From positions 1 to 64,000 of the forward strand of contig NZ_JACRAW010000163.1 of the NCBI RefSeq assembly GCF_016213215.1: a stretch of DNA of 64,000 nucleotides. Reading direction: 5' to 3'. Position 1 is the stretch's first letter. Each line of letters opens with the position of its first letter. A program made the translations under genes and the position numbers. The notes under the pieces are model-generated. The model worked only from the letters and a program-made list of their open reading frames with translations. It ran no database searches and was not told where the DNA came from. Shown in pieces: positions 46,020 to 54,888 of this stretch. The DNA comes from Bradyrhizobium sp. GTDB taxonomy: Bacteria; Pseudomonadota; Alphaproteobacteria; Rhizobiales; Xanthobacteraceae.

Positions 46020-47863
46020 GACACGGCCTTGCGGAGCGGAGTCACCTTCAGATGATCCTGGTGGTCGCCGATGGATTTGGCGATGAAGCGCGCGGTGATC
46101 GGCGAGCCGTCGTAGTGCACGATGGGCACCAGGCGGACGGGATCGATGCCGTTCTCGTTGACGATCAGAGAGCGCAGCTGGCTGTCGCGGTTCTGCTCGA
46201 CCACGTAGACGAAGTCGTGCTCGGCGATGAAGCTCGCGACGCTGGAATGGAACGGGAAGGCGCGGATGCGCATCCGGTCGAGCAGGTGCCCGCGCTTCTC
46301 GAGCAGTTCGATGGCCTCGTCCATGGCGGGCGAGGTCGAGCCGAAATAGATCACACCATATTTGGTCGACTTGGGCGCATTGGCCTGCAGCGGCCGCGGC
46401 ACGAGGTCCTGCGCCGTCTCGAACTTGCGCATCAGGCGCTGCATGTTGTCGGCGTAGACCGGGCCTTCCTCGGAATAGCGCGCGTACCGGTCGCGCGAGG
46501 TGCCGCGGGTGAAATAGGAGCCCTTGGTCGGGTGGGCGCCGGGATAGGTGCGGTAGGGAATGCCGTCGCCGTCGACGTCGAGATAGCGGCCGAAGTCGCG
46601 GCCTTCCTCCAGCATCTCCGCGGTCATGACCTTGCCGCGATCATATTGCCGCGCGTCGTCCCACTTCAGCGGCCGGCACAGCCGGTGGTTCATGCCGATG
46701 TCGAGATCGAGCATCAGGAAGATCGTGGTCTGCAGGCGTTCGGCAAGGTCGAAGGCCTGGGCCGCGAACTCGAAAGCTTCGGCCGGGTCTTCAGGAAACA
46801 GCAGAACATGCTTGGTGTCGCCGTGCGAGGCATAGGCGCAGGCGAGGATGTCGCATTGCTGGGTGCGCGTCGGCATGCCGGTCGAGGGTCCGGCGCGCTG
46901 CACGTTCATGATGACGGCGGGGATCTCGGCGAAATAGGACAGGCCGATGAACTCGGTCATCAGCGAGATGCCGGGGCCCGAGGTCGCGGTAAAGGCGCGC
47001 GCGCCGTTCCAGGAGGCGCCGATCACCACACCGATCGAGGCCAGTTCGTCCTCGGCCTGGACGATGGCGTACTTGGCCTTTCCGGTCGCCGGATCGTGGC
47101 GATACTTCTTGCAGTGGTTCGTAAACGCCTCGGCCACCGACGAGGACGGCGTGATCGGGTACCAGGCGCAGACCGTGGCGCCGCCATAGACCGCGCCGAG
47201 CGCGGCGGCGTTGTTGCCTTCGATGAAGATGCGGTCGCCGACCTTGTCGGCTTTCCTCACGCGCAGGCCGATCGGGCATTTCAGGTTCTGCAGGGCCCAA
47301 TCGCGGCCCAGATGCAGCGCGTGGATGTTGGAGGAGAGCAGCTTCTCCTTGCCCTTGTACTGCTCGCCGATCAGCTGCTCGATCAGCTTGGGATCCATGT
47401 CGAACAGAGCGCAGAGCGCGCCGAGGTAGATGATGTTCTTGAACAGCTGGCGTTGGCGCGGATCGCTATAGGTGGAGTTGGTGATCGCGGTCAGCGGCAC
47501 GCCGACCACCGTGATGTCGTCGCGGAACCTGGTCGACGGCATCGGCTTGGTGGAATCATAGAAAAGGTAGCCGCCGGGCTCGATCGAGGCGACGTCCTTG
47601 TCCCAGGTCTGAGGATTCATCGCCACCATCATGTCGACGCCGCCGCGGGCGCCGAGATGGCCCTGTTCGGTCACCCGCACCTCGTACCAGGTCGGCAGAC
47701 CCTGGATGTTGGACGGGAAGATGTTGCGCGGCGACACCGGCACGCCGTGACGCAGGATCGAACGGGCGAACAGCTCGTTGGCGCTGGCCGAACCCGAGCC
47801 GTTGACGTTGGCAAAGCGGACGACGAAGTCGTTTACGCTGCTGATCGGCTTTTGGTCGGGCAT
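46016..47863 (-). CDS. korA: 2-oxoacid:ferredoxin oxidoreductase, fused gamma-alpha subunit
   Basis: A 615-residue protein. The gamma domain (~1-200; VNDFVVRFANVNGSGSASANELFARSILRHGVPV, GARGGVDMMVAMNP) is fused to the alpha part (~215-615) with the substrate-side motif WYPITPSSSVAE, DELASIGVVIGASWNGARAFTATSGPGISLMTEF, and a C-terminal domain II (FHSSVASFIAEHDFVYVVEQNRDSQLRSL). This is the usual KorA arrangement of aerobic bacteria. The start at 47863 gives MPDQKPIS; it overlaps the end of the upstream FAD gene by 31 bases in another frame. Confidence 0.93.
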   Translation of the reverse strand: MPDQKPISSVNDFVVRFANVNGSGSASANELFARSILRHGVPVSPRNIFPSNIQGLPTWYEVRVTEQGHLGARGGVDMMVAMNPQTWDKDVASIEPGGYLFYDSTKPMPSTRFRDDITVVGVPLTAITNSTYSDPRQRQLFKNIIYLGALCALFDMDPKLIEQLIGEQYKGKEKLLSSNIHALHLGRDWALQNLKCPIGLRVRKADKVGDRIFIEGNNAAALGAVYGGATVCAWYPITPSSSVAEAFTNHCKKYRHDPATGKAKYAIVQAEDELASIGVVIGASWNGARAFTATSGPGISLMTEFIGLSYFAEIPAVIMNVQRAGPSTGMPTRTQQCDILACAYASHGDTKHVLLFPEDPAEAFEFAAQAFDLAERLQTTIFLMLDLDIGMNHRLCRPLKWDDARQYDRGKVMTAEMLEEGRDFGRYLDVDGDGIPYRTYPGAHPTKGSYFTRGTSRDRYARYSEEGPVYADNMQRLMRKFETAQDLVPRPLQANAPKSTKYGVIYFGSTSPAMDEAIELLEKRGHLLDRMRIRAFPFHSSVASFIAEHDFVYVVEQNRDSQLRSLIVNENGIDPVRLVPIVHYDGSPITARFIAKSIGDHQDHLKVTPLRKAVS

Positions 47864-49632
47864 GATGATCCTGCGTGAGTCATTTCGATATAGTATTTCT
47901 GCATGTCCCACGCGCCGGTGGGGCAGCGCTCGGCACACAGCCCGCAGTGCAGGCAGACGTCCTCGTCCTTCACCATCACGCGGCCCGTTTTCAGATCGGG
48001 CGAGACGTAGAGGTCCTGGCTCGGGTGCAGCGCGGGGGCCTTCAGGCGCTGGCGCAGGTCGGCTTCCTCGCCATTCTTCGTGAAGGTGATGCAGTCCATC
48101 GGGCAGATGTCGACGCAGGCGTCGCACTCGATGCAGAGCGGGGTGCTGAACACGGTCTGTACGTCGCAGTTCAGGCAGCGATGCGCCTCGCCGAGCGCCA
48201 GCTTGACGTCGTAGCCGAGCTCGACCTCGGCGCGGATGTCCTTCAGCGCCACCACCTTGTCGCGATGCGGCACCTTGAAGCGCTTCTCGGTGGAGACGTC
48301 GTTGTCGTAGCTCCACTCGTGAATGCCCATCTTCTGCGAGGTGACGTGCACTTCGGGCAGCGGCCGCTCCTTGATGTCCTCGCCGGACAGCAGCCTGTGG
48401 ATCGACAGCGCGGCGTCGTGGCCGTGGGCGACCGCCCAGATGATGTTCTTCGGCCCGAACGCGGCGTCGCCGCCGAAGAACACCTTCGGGTTGGTCGAGG
48501 CCATGGTCTTGGGGTCGACCTTGGGCATGCCCCATTTGTCGAACTCGATGCCGCAATCACGCTCGATCCAGGGAAAGGCGTTCTCCTGGCCGACCGCGAC
48601 CAGCACGTCGTCGCATGCGAAGGTCTGGTCCGGCTCGCCGGAGGGGACGAGGCTGCGGCGGCCCTTGGCGTCGTATTCGGCGCGAACCTTCTGGAAGGTG
48701 ACGCCGGTGAGCTTGCCTTTGTCGTGATTGAAGGAGACCGGCACCAGGTAATTGAGGATCGGAATGTCCTCGCTGATGGCGTCTTCCTTCTCCCAGGGCG
48801 ACGCCTTCATCTCCTCGAAGCCGGAACGCACGATCACCTTGACGTCATGGCCGCCGAGGCGGCGCGCGGTGCGGCAGCAGTCCATCGCCGTGTTGCCGCC
48901 GCCGAGCACGATCACGCGCTTGCCGATCTTGTCGATGTGGCCGAACGAGACGGAGGAAAGCCAGTCGATGCCGATATGGATGTTGCTGGCCGCTTCCTTG
49001 CGGCCCGGAATGTCGAGCTCGCGCCCGCGCGGCGCGCCGGAGCCGACGAAGATGGCGTCATAGTTCTGGGCCATGAGCTTCTTCAGGCTCTCGATGCGGT
49101 GGCCGCCCTTGAACTCGACGCCGACCGAGAGGATGTAGCCGGTCTCCTCGTCGATCACCGAATCAGGCAGCCGGAATTTCGGGATCTGCGTGCGCATCAT
49201 GCCGCCGGCCTGCGGGTCGGCATCGAACACGGTGCAGTGATATCCGAGCGGAGCGAGATCTCGCGCTACCGTCAACGAGGCGGGTCCGCCGCCGACCAGC
49301 GCGATGCGCTTGCCATTCTTCGGGCCTGGGTGCGGCAGGCGCTGTTTGATGTCATCCTTGAAATCGGCGGCAACGCGCTTGAGGCGGCAGATCGCAACCG
49401 GAGTTTCCTCGACTCGCCCGCGCCGGCAGGCTGGCTCGCACGGACGGTCGCAGGTGCGCCCGAGGATGCCGGGGAACACATTCGACTTCCAATTGATCAT
49501 GTAGGCGTCGCTGTAGCGGCCCTGTGCGATCAATCGGATATATTCGGGAACGGGGGTATGCGCGGGACAGGCCCACTGGCAATCGACTACCTTATGGAAG
49601 TAGTCGGGAGCCGAGATATCGGTCGGTTTCAT
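47833..49632 (-). CDS. GltD-like FAD/NAD(P) oxidoreductase with C-terminal 2x[4Fe-4S] domain
   Basis: A 599-residue flavoprotein. The N-terminal cysteines ACPAHTPVPEY and GRTCDRPCEPACRRG are the Fe-S set of glutamate synthase small-subunit/DPYD proteins. FAD site ALVGGGPASLTVARDLA and NAD(P) site VIVLGGGNTAMDCCRTA follow; then VFFGGDAAFGPKNIIWAVAHGHDAA. The C-terminus holds two ferredoxin motifs, CIECDACVDICPMDC and CLHCGLCAERCP. No large GltB subunit is near. As first gene of the korAB operon it most likely passes electrons between NAD(P)H and the Kor clusters or ferredoxin. Direction of flow is not visible. Confidence 0.9.
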   Translation of the reverse strand: MKPTDISAPDYFHKVVDCQWACPAHTPVPEYIRLIAQGRYSDAYMINWKSNVFPGILGRTCDRPCEPACRRGRVEETPVAICRLKRVAADFKDDIKQRLPHPGPKNGKRIALVGGGPASLTVARDLAPLGYHCTVFDADPQAGGMMRTQIPKFRLPDSVIDEETGYILSVGVEFKGGHRIESLKKLMAQNYDAIFVGSGAPRGRELDIPGRKEAASNIHIGIDWLSSVSFGHIDKIGKRVIVLGGGNTAMDCCRTARRLGGHDVKVIVRSGFEEMKASPWEKEDAISEDIPILNYLVPVSFNHDKGKLTGVTFQKVRAEYDAKGRRSLVPSGEPDQTFACDDVLVAVGQENAFPWIERDCGIEFDKWGMPKVDPKTMASTNPKVFFGGDAAFGPKNIIWAVAHGHDAALSIHRLLSGEDIKERPLPEVHVTSQKMGIHEWSYDNDVSTEKRFKVPHRDKVVALKDIRAEVELGYDVKLALGEAHRCLNCDVQTVFSTPLCIECDACVDICPMDCITFTKNGEEADLRQRLKAPALHPSQDLYVSPDLKTGRVMVKDEDVCLHCGLCAERCPTGAWDMQKYYIEMTHAGSSCPTKSRSAA

Positions 49633-49997
49633 TCCTACCCTGTCCGCACAGGCCTAAGGCCCGGGCGGCCTTGTTTGAGCTGACGAGCGCCTACCATGCG
49701 CTCATGAGGTTTCCGAATTGGATCATAGACTTACCTTATTAGATCCATTCAAGATGATGCACAAAGGCAAATTTGCACGATCATCAGCTTTCATATGTGC
49801 TGCGCGTTTTTTGCGTTCATATTGGCTTAATGTTTTCGGCAGTGCAGCAACTGAAGGCGGCCGGCGAGTTCAGTCGTTTGAAAGGTCGCTCTTTGCGAGG
49901 TCCCACATCAGCGTGTAGGTGCCAGCCGATACGGGTGCCGCAGATGGCAGGGCCGCGATGCTCGTGAAGCGTGCCGCCATGGCTTCGGAAACAGCAC
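49633..49997. other. Intergenic region upstream of the kor operon
   Basis: 365 bases, noticeably lower in G+C than the neighbourhood around 49710-49810. It separates the kor operon start from the 3' end of the pqq operon. Apart from the promoter candidate at 49724-49752 I see no gene; short frames there resemble nothing. Confidence 0.4.
49724..49752 (-). promoter_or_regulatory. Sigma70-like promoter candidate for the kor operon
   Basis: On the minus strand TTGAAT (49752-49747), 17 bases, TCTATG (49729-49724), in an AT-richer patch. It lies about 90 bases before the FAD gene start. The match is fair and spacing is ideal; no FixK-type TTGAT-N4-ATCAA box was seen. Confidence 0.35.
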
Positions 49998-50522
49998 CTA
50001 CATGGGTCCCTCGATCAGGACGAACCAGTCAGTCGCGCCGGCGCCTGCCGAAGGAATCTCCGCAGTTGGTCCGGACAAAGTTGCATCGCTCTCGATCAGG
50101 TGCATGGAGATGATGCCGTCAAGCGATCCCGGATCGAGTTTTTGCCGCAACGCATCACGCAACTGAGTGGCGTCAGCGGCCTGTGGTCGCAGGCGCACAA
50201 GTCCCAGCGCAGCGCCACGACCCGTGCCGCGGCTGATCGTGATGCGCGCCACCACGCGGATCATGTTCTTGAAGCGCGCCATCGTCTTACGCGACCAGTC
50301 GGTCGGATTGGCGAGGCGTTGCCGGTAGGCAGGGCTGTCCAGGACCTCAATGCTCGAAGTCGAATAGAGGAAGAGATATTTGGGACGGGCGGCATGCGCG
50401 ACATAGCGCCGCGCCTCCAGGAAACCGTCGATCGCAACCCTCTCGATGAGATGTTCGCGGTCGTACCAGCGATTGAAGTCCGCCTCGTCGGCGGCGTCGA
50501 TGTCCATCGACGTCAGCAACAT
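49998..50522 (-). CDS. Small protein of unknown family, end of the pqq operon
   Basis: A 174-residue soluble protein (from ATG 50522) with SMDIDAADEADFNRWYDREHLIERVAIDGFLEARRY, which looks like one half of a dimeric alpha/beta-barrel protein, and a Gly/Ala-rich C-terminus. No function can be given. It begins just after the peptidase gene stop (50556), so it is likely the last gene of the pqq transcript. The start is odd: a perfect GGAGG at 50556-50552 stands 8 bases before an in-frame ATA (50543), giving I/M-PIAGKGMLLTSMDID, whereas ATG 50522 is 29 bases from it. The true N-terminus may be at the ATA. Confidence 0.65.
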   Translation of the reverse strand: MLLTSMDIDAADEADFNRWYDREHLIERVAIDGFLEARRYVAHAARPKYLFLYSTSSIEVLDSPAYRQRLANPTDWSRKTMARFKNMIRVVARITISRGTGRGAALGLVRLRPQAADATQLRDALRQKLDPGSLDGIISMHLIESDATLSGPTAEIPSAGAGATDWFVLIEGPM

Positions 50523-50555
50523 GCCTTTGCCGGCAATCGGTATTGGTCGATCCTC

Positions 50556-51542
50556 CTATCGCGCTGTTCTGGAAGCCAGGTCGGCGATGGCTCTCATTAG
50601 GGCGTTTCTCACACCTCCGTCGTAGAGCGAGTGGCCGGCGCCTTCAACGACGCGGATTTCGGCGTCGCGCCAGCGCTGTGCAAGCGCATGCGACGTTGCC
50701 GGCGGACACAGCAGGTCGTAGCGGCCCTGGACGATGATGCCGGAAATGCCGGCAAGCCGTCCTGCTTCGTCCAGGAGCTGGTTGGGCTTCATGAAGCAGT
50801 CATGGGCGAAATAGTGGGCTTCCATGAAAGGCGTGGCGGGCAGGGGGCGCGACGAGGTCAGTGAAGCGAGATCAAGGCGCGTGCGGCCGGGCATGTGCTC
50901 GGAAAGCATTCGCTCGGTATCATGCCAGGCGCGCGCAGCCGGTCCGTGCACGGCAGGATCCGGATCGAGGATGCGGCTCCAGTAGGGCTCAAGCGGCCGC
51001 GCACGCTCCTCATCAGGTAAGACGCACAGAAAATCCTCGTTAAGGCCCGGATAGAACCGCGACAGTGTTTGCGTGAAGGCGGTTTCGATTTCGGCCCTGG
51101 TGCCGAGAAAGGTCGCGCGCAGGACGATGCCGGAAACGCGATCCGGATGCGCCTCCGCATAGGCCAGCGCCAGCGTCGCGCCCCAGGAACCGCCGACGAG
51201 CATCCAGCGCGCAAAGCCGAAATGCTCGCGGATCGTCTCCATGTCCGCAATCAGATGCGCCAGCGTGTTGTGGTTGCGCTCGCCCATGGGGCGGCTGCGT
51301 CCGGCGCCGCGCTGGTCGAACAGGACCGCGTGAAAGCGTTCGGGGTCGAACAGCCGGCGATGATCCACCTGGCAGCCGCCGCCGGGGCCGCCATGCAGGT
51401 ACACGGCGGGAATGCCGTCACGCCGGCCGACGCTCTCGACATAGATTTCGTGACTGTCGCCAACGCTGAGCCATTCCGATGTCAGCGGCGAGTACGGGTC
51501 GGCACGGTTGGTCGACCCTGCTGCGTCGGCCTCAGCCGCCAT
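50556..51542 (-). CDS. pip: Proline iminopeptidase (alpha/beta hydrolase)
   Basis: A 328-residue serine peptidase of family S33. Oxyanion motif HGGPGGG (50-56), DQRGAGRS (76-83), nucleophile S119 in VGGSWGATLA, then LVQGRYDLLCPP-type Asp (IVQGRYDLLCPP) and a C-terminal catalytic His in VEGAGHSLYDG. It removes N-terminal proline from peptides. The ATG 51542 overlaps the end of pqqE by 11 bases, so it is part of the pqq operon; peptidases in pqq clusters are thought to help process the PqqA precursor, which makes that a reasonable role here, though this enzyme is not of the PqqF/G metalloprotease type. Confidence 0.88.
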   Translation of the reverse strand: MAAEADAAGSTNRADPYSPLTSEWLSVGDSHEIYVESVGRRDGIPAVYLHGGPGGGCQVDHRRLFDPERFHAVLFDQRGAGRSRPMGERNHNTLAHLIADMETIREHFGFARWMLVGGSWGATLALAYAEAHPDRVSGIVLRATFLGTRAEIETAFTQTLSRFYPGLNEDFLCVLPDEERARPLEPYWSRILDPDPAVHGPAARAWHDTERMLSEHMPGRTRLDLASLTSSRPLPATPFMEAHYFAHDCFMKPNQLLDEAGRLAGISGIIVQGRYDLLCPPATSHALAQRWRDAEIRVVEGAGHSLYDGGVRNALMRAIADLASRTAR

Positions 51543-52731
51543 TCTCGCCGGTCTCCGGAGTGCCCCCGGCGAAATTGCGGTAGATGAAGCGGTTGGTCTC
51601 GCCTTCGGCTTCGCGCTGGGCCTGCTTGAAGATCGTCTCGTGCATCGGCGATAGCGCGCAGGCGGGATCGGTGTTGCCGGCATCGCCCGTCAGCGCGAAG
51701 GCCTGGCAGCGGCAGCCGCCGAAATCGACTTCCCTGAACTCGCAGCTCTTGCACGGCTCGGGCATCCACGCGGTGCCGCGATAGCGGTTGAAGGCTTCCG
51801 AGTGCTGCCAGATCCAGGTAATCGAATGATTGGATCGCACCGACTCGAACTGCATGCCGGTGATGCTCTCGGCGGCATGGCAGGGCAGCACCTTGCCGGA
51901 CGGCGAGATGTTGAAGAACTGGCGGCCCCAGCCGCCCATGCATTTCTTCGGCCGCAATGCGTAATAGTCGGGCACCACGTAGTCGATCGCGAGGCTGCCT
52001 TTCAGGCGCTCCCGTGCTTCCTCGACGATCCGTGTGGTCTCCTCGAGCTGCGCGAGGGTGGGCATCAGCGCGGCGCGGTTCTTCAGCGCCCAGCCGTAAT
52101 ACTGCACGTTGGCGACCTCGAGCCGGTCGGCATCGAGATCGACCGCCATCTGGATGATCTCGGGAAGCTCGTGCAGGTTCTGCCGGTGCATCACGGCATT
52201 GACGGTAAGCGGGAGATCGAGCTCGCGGGTCCATTTCGCGGCCTCGATCTTCCTGTGCTGGGCGCCCTTGTAGCCCGCAACGCGGTCGGCCGGCGCCGTC
52301 TCGGTGCCCTGGAAGCTGATCTGCACATGGCACAGCCCGGCATCGGCCAGTGCACTCAGCTTGTCCCGCGTGAGCAGCACGGCCGAGGTGATCAGATTGG
52401 TGTAGAGCCCGACGCCGCTCGCGTGGCGTACCAGTTCCACGAGGTCCTTGCGCGCGGTCGGCTCGCCGCCGGAGAAATGGATCTGCAGCACGCCAATTTC
52501 GGCGAGCTCGCTCAGGACCCTCTTCCATTCCTCGGTCGAGAGTTCGCTGCCGGCGCGGTCGAGCTCGACCGGGTTGGAGCAATAGGGACATTGCAGCGGG
52601 CAGCGGTGCGTGAGCTCGGCCAGCACCGCGAGCGGAATGCCGAAGGTCTCAGCAAGCGAGCGCTGTTTCTCCAGCACCGCCAGGCTGTCGCCGGGATCGG
52701 CCGCTTTGGAATTGGCGAGCACGTCACTCAT
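51532..52731 (-). CDS. pqqE: PqqA peptide cyclase PqqE (radical SAM)
   Basis: Radical SAM/SPASM enzyme that cross-links the Glu and Tyr side chains of PqqA, first step of PQQ synthesis. The SAM cluster is C44-x3-C48-x2-C51 (HRCPLQCPYCSNP); the SPASM cysteines appear in KKCMGGWG, VLPCHAAE and CKSCEFREVDFGGCRCQAF. Length 399 aa is somewhat longer than average at both ends. ATG 52731 overlaps the pqqD stop (ATGA), matching the need for PqqD-PqqE partnership. Confidence 0.96.
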   Translation of the reverse strand: MSDVLANSKAADPGDSLAVLEKQRSLAETFGIPLAVLAELTHRCPLQCPYCSNPVELDRAGSELSTEEWKRVLSELAEIGVLQIHFSGGEPTARKDLVELVRHASGVGLYTNLITSAVLLTRDKLSALADAGLCHVQISFQGTETAPADRVAGYKGAQHRKIEAAKWTRELDLPLTVNAVMHRQNLHELPEIIQMAVDLDADRLEVANVQYYGWALKNRAALMPTLAQLEETTRIVEEARERLKGSLAIDYVVPDYYALRPKKCMGGWGRQFFNISPSGKVLPCHAAESITGMQFESVRSNHSITWIWQHSEAFNRYRGTAWMPEPCKSCEFREVDFGGCRCQAFALTGDAGNTDPACALSPMHETIFKQAQREAEGETNRFIYRNFAGGTPETGENGG

Positions 52732-53039
52732 GGCGTCTTTTCCCGTGCCTCGGTGAGAAAGCCCTTGTCGGCGAGATCCTGCAGCATGGTGATCACATCG
52801 GTCAGGATCGCCTCGCGAGGGGCGGCATATTTCGCGGCGAGCTGATCGATCACTTCGCCCACGCTACGCTGGCCGTCGCACAATTGCAGCACTTCGACCG
52901 CGATCTCGTCCGGCGCCAGGACCCGTTCCGGCGCCAGTATCACCCAGACCTGCCGCGTCTCGTCGAACTTCAGTCTGGCATGCCTCGGCAGCACCGGCCG
53001 GCTTGCCTCGCTGACACTGATATGGCGTGGTCCGGCCAT
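52728..53039 (-). CDS. pqqD: PQQ biosynthesis peptide chaperone PqqD
   Basis: A 103-residue PqqD with a winged-helix-like recognition fold: RPVLPRHARLKFDETRQVWVILAPERVLAPDEIAVEVLQLCDG and a C-terminal helix DVITMLQDLADKGFLTE. It binds PqqA and presents it to PqqE. The frame is open upstream, but MAGPRHISVSE at 53039 is a normal start, 22 bases after the pqqC stop. Separate from PqqC, unlike the fused PqqCD of Methylobacterium. Confidence 0.94.
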   Translation of the reverse strand: MAGPRHISVSEASRPVLPRHARLKFDETRQVWVILAPERVLAPDEIAVEVLQLCDGQRSVGEVIDQLAAKYAAPREAILTDVITMLQDLADKGFLTEAREKTP

Positions 53040-53061
53040 TATGCCACCCCGAGCCGACTTG

Positions 53062-53841
53062 CTAGGCCGACTTGGGCACGAATGCGCCCGGCGGAATGTG
53101 GCCGTCGACATAGGCATGGTGCAGCGCATCGAGCTGCACCCACAGCACGTTGGTCTTGAAGATCAGCGCATTGCACACCAATGCGCGCTGTTCCGGTGTC
53201 GTCGCATGCTCCTTTACATAGGCGAGCGCAAAGTTCGCGTCGCGCGGCGCCTGGGTCAGGCGCCGCTTGAAATAGCTCATGATGTCGGGATTGACGAAGT
53301 CGTAGTGCTGCAGCATTCCCGAGATGCGTTCTTCGTGGATGGAGGGCGCGAACAACTCGGTCAGCGAGGACGCGATCGCCTCCAGCGGGCTCCTTTCGCG
53401 GCAGAAATGTACGTAGGCCTCGACCGCAAAGCGCGTTGCCGGAAGGATGCCTTCGGTCGATTCCACATAGGCCGTGTCGAGACCCAGGCCCTCGGTCAGC
53501 TTCAGCCAGCGCTCGATGCCTCCTTCGCGATCGACGTCGCCGTCATGGTCCTCGATGCGGTGCCGCCACTCAAGGCGGGTGGCGCGGTCGCGAAAGCGCG
53601 AGATCACCACCGCGTCCTTGATCGGGATCGTGCTCTGGTAATAGTAGCGGTTGAGCGCCCAGGCCTGCACCTGCCCCTTGTTCAGCTTGCCGCCGTGCAA
53701 CAGCCTATGGAACGGATGCAGGTTGTGATAGCGCGTCGCGCCGATGTGGCGCAGCGCAGCCTCGAGTTCCTCCGCGCTGTTCAGCGTCACGCCCTTGCCG
53801 ATCGAGAGGGCCGTCATACCCGGAAGCGTCATGGCGTTCAC
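53062..53841 (-). CDS. pqqC: Pyrroloquinoline-quinone synthase PqqC
   Basis: Cofactorless oxidase that catalyses the last ring closure and eight-electron oxidation to PQQ. Family blocks are YHNLHPFHRLLHGGKLNKGQVQAWALNRYYYQ, RIEDHDGD, YVESTEGILPATRFAVEAYVHFC and LTELFAPSIHEERISGMLQHYDFV. Length 259 aa. The GTG at 53841 overlaps the pqqB stop (GTGA); an ATG three codons later would change little. Confidence 0.96.
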   Translation of the reverse strand: MNAMTLPGMTALSIGKGVTLNSAEELEAALRHIGATRYHNLHPFHRLLHGGKLNKGQVQAWALNRYYYQSTIPIKDAVVISRFRDRATRLEWRHRIEDHDGDVDREGGIERWLKLTEGLGLDTAYVESTEGILPATRFAVEAYVHFCRERSPLEAIASSLTELFAPSIHEERISGMLQHYDFVNPDIMSYFKRRLTQAPRDANFALAYVKEHATTPEQRALVCNALIFKTNVLWVQLDALHHAYVDGHIPPGAFVPKSA

Positions 53842-54767
53842 AGCACGATCTCCGTTCCGTCCGGCGGGATCTGCCAGCCCGCCCGCTCGAGCAGCTTGCG
53901 CTCGGGCGAGGCCGGCAGCAGCGCCGGGTTCGAGTTGTTGATATGCAGAAAGATCTTCCTGTCGATATCGAGGCCGTCGAGCGCCGAAATCGCGCCGGCC
54001 TCTCCCGACATGGCGATATGTCCCATGCTCCGGCCGGTCTTGGCGCCAAGCCCGGCGGCGATCATTTCATCGTCGCGCCACACCGTGCCGTCGAAGAAGA
54101 CCAGAGGCGCGCCCTTGATCTCCGACTTCAGCGCGTCCGTCATCTCGGCGCAGGCCGCAAGGAAATAGAAGCGTTTGCCGCTCGCCTTGTCGCGGATGCG
54201 AAGGCCCAGCGTGTCACCGCCCGCGTCATCCCCGCCGGGATGCACCTTGCCTTCGAGATACCAGGCCGATTTGCCCGGGACCGCAAAGGGCAGGACTTCC
54301 AGCCCGGATGGCGAGCCGTCGGGCAGGGGAGGCTCGAAAGCCTCATTGAGCGCGATCGGCTGCCGGTTGACCGTTCTCTCGTTCAGCACATCGAAGATGC
54401 TGTTCGCCTTCAGGATGGCCAGCACCTTGGCATGGGCATAGATCGTGAACGGCGAATTCTCCCGCATCGACAGCAGCCCGGCCAAGGCATCGACTTCGCC
54501 ATTGGTCAGGATCACGCCTGCAATTGGCGTATGGCGAAGCGCGCCGTGCCTGGGGTGAAGCTGGGGCGTGGCATTGAGTTGTTGCCGAAGGTCGGGTGAG
54601 GCGTTGATCAGGAACCAGTGCTCGCCGTCGGCACTGACCGCGATCGAGGCCTGCGTCTTCTGCAGCTCGCCCGGATTCGCCCTCGCCGCGCGGCAAACCG
54701 CGCACCCGCAATTCCACTGCGGAACGCCGCCGCCCGCCGCGGCGCCCAGGACGACGACGCGAAGCAT
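53838..54767 (-). CDS. pqqB: PQQ biosynthesis protein PqqB
   Basis: A 309-residue metallo-beta-lactamase-fold protein. N-terminus LRVVVLGAAAGGGVPQWNCGCAVCRAAR is the family signature with a CxCxxC zinc site; later LLTNGEVDALAG-type (ILTNGEVDALAGLL), FFDGTVWRDDEM, GHIAMSG and IFLHINNSNP. It probably hydroxylates the cross-linked Glu-Tyr intermediate. ATG 54767 with CCAGGAGACGAG upstream. It is 121 bases downstream of pqqA, and that gap contains a large inverted repeat. Confidence 0.96.
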   Translation of the reverse strand: MLRVVVLGAAAGGGVPQWNCGCAVCRAARANPGELQKTQASIAVSADGEHWFLINASPDLRQQLNATPQLHPRHGALRHTPIAGVILTNGEVDALAGLLSMRENSPFTIYAHAKVLAILKANSIFDVLNERTVNRQPIALNEAFEPPLPDGSPSGLEVLPFAVPGKSAWYLEGKVHPGGDDAGGDTLGLRIRDKASGKRFYFLAACAEMTDALKSEIKGAPLVFFDGTVWRDDEMIAAGLGAKTGRSMGHIAMSGEAGAISALDGLDIDRKIFLHINNSNPALLPASPERKLLERAGWQIPPDGTEIVL

Positions 54768-54800
54768 AACTCGTCTCCTGGAGGGAAAAACGATTAGGCG

Positions 54801-54858
54801 GATCTCAGGCCGTGACGGGTTCCGAGATGCCTTGGAACGAGTCGCGTGACCGGAGATC
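54801..54858 (-). promoter_or_regulatory. Inverted repeat between pqqA and pqqB (possible attenuator)
   Basis: Arms 54801-54823 and 54834-54858 pair imperfectly (GATCTC-x-GG at the ends, GTTCC/GGAAC next to the 10-base loop). In RNA this could fold into a long hairpin between the tiny pqqA and the enzyme genes. Excess of pqqA over pqqB-E messenger is known in other bacteria, so a read-through attenuator or RNA-processing stem is a fair guess. No T-run follows. Confidence 0.45.
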
Positions 54859-54888
54859 CACCTGGTTCAACGTCGAATCGCCGGCCGC

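Noticed and set aside
49747..49830. Possible FixK or Irr operator before the kor operon
   Set aside because: Local palindrome-like words are present but none fits the TTGAT-N4-ATCAA or ICE consensus.
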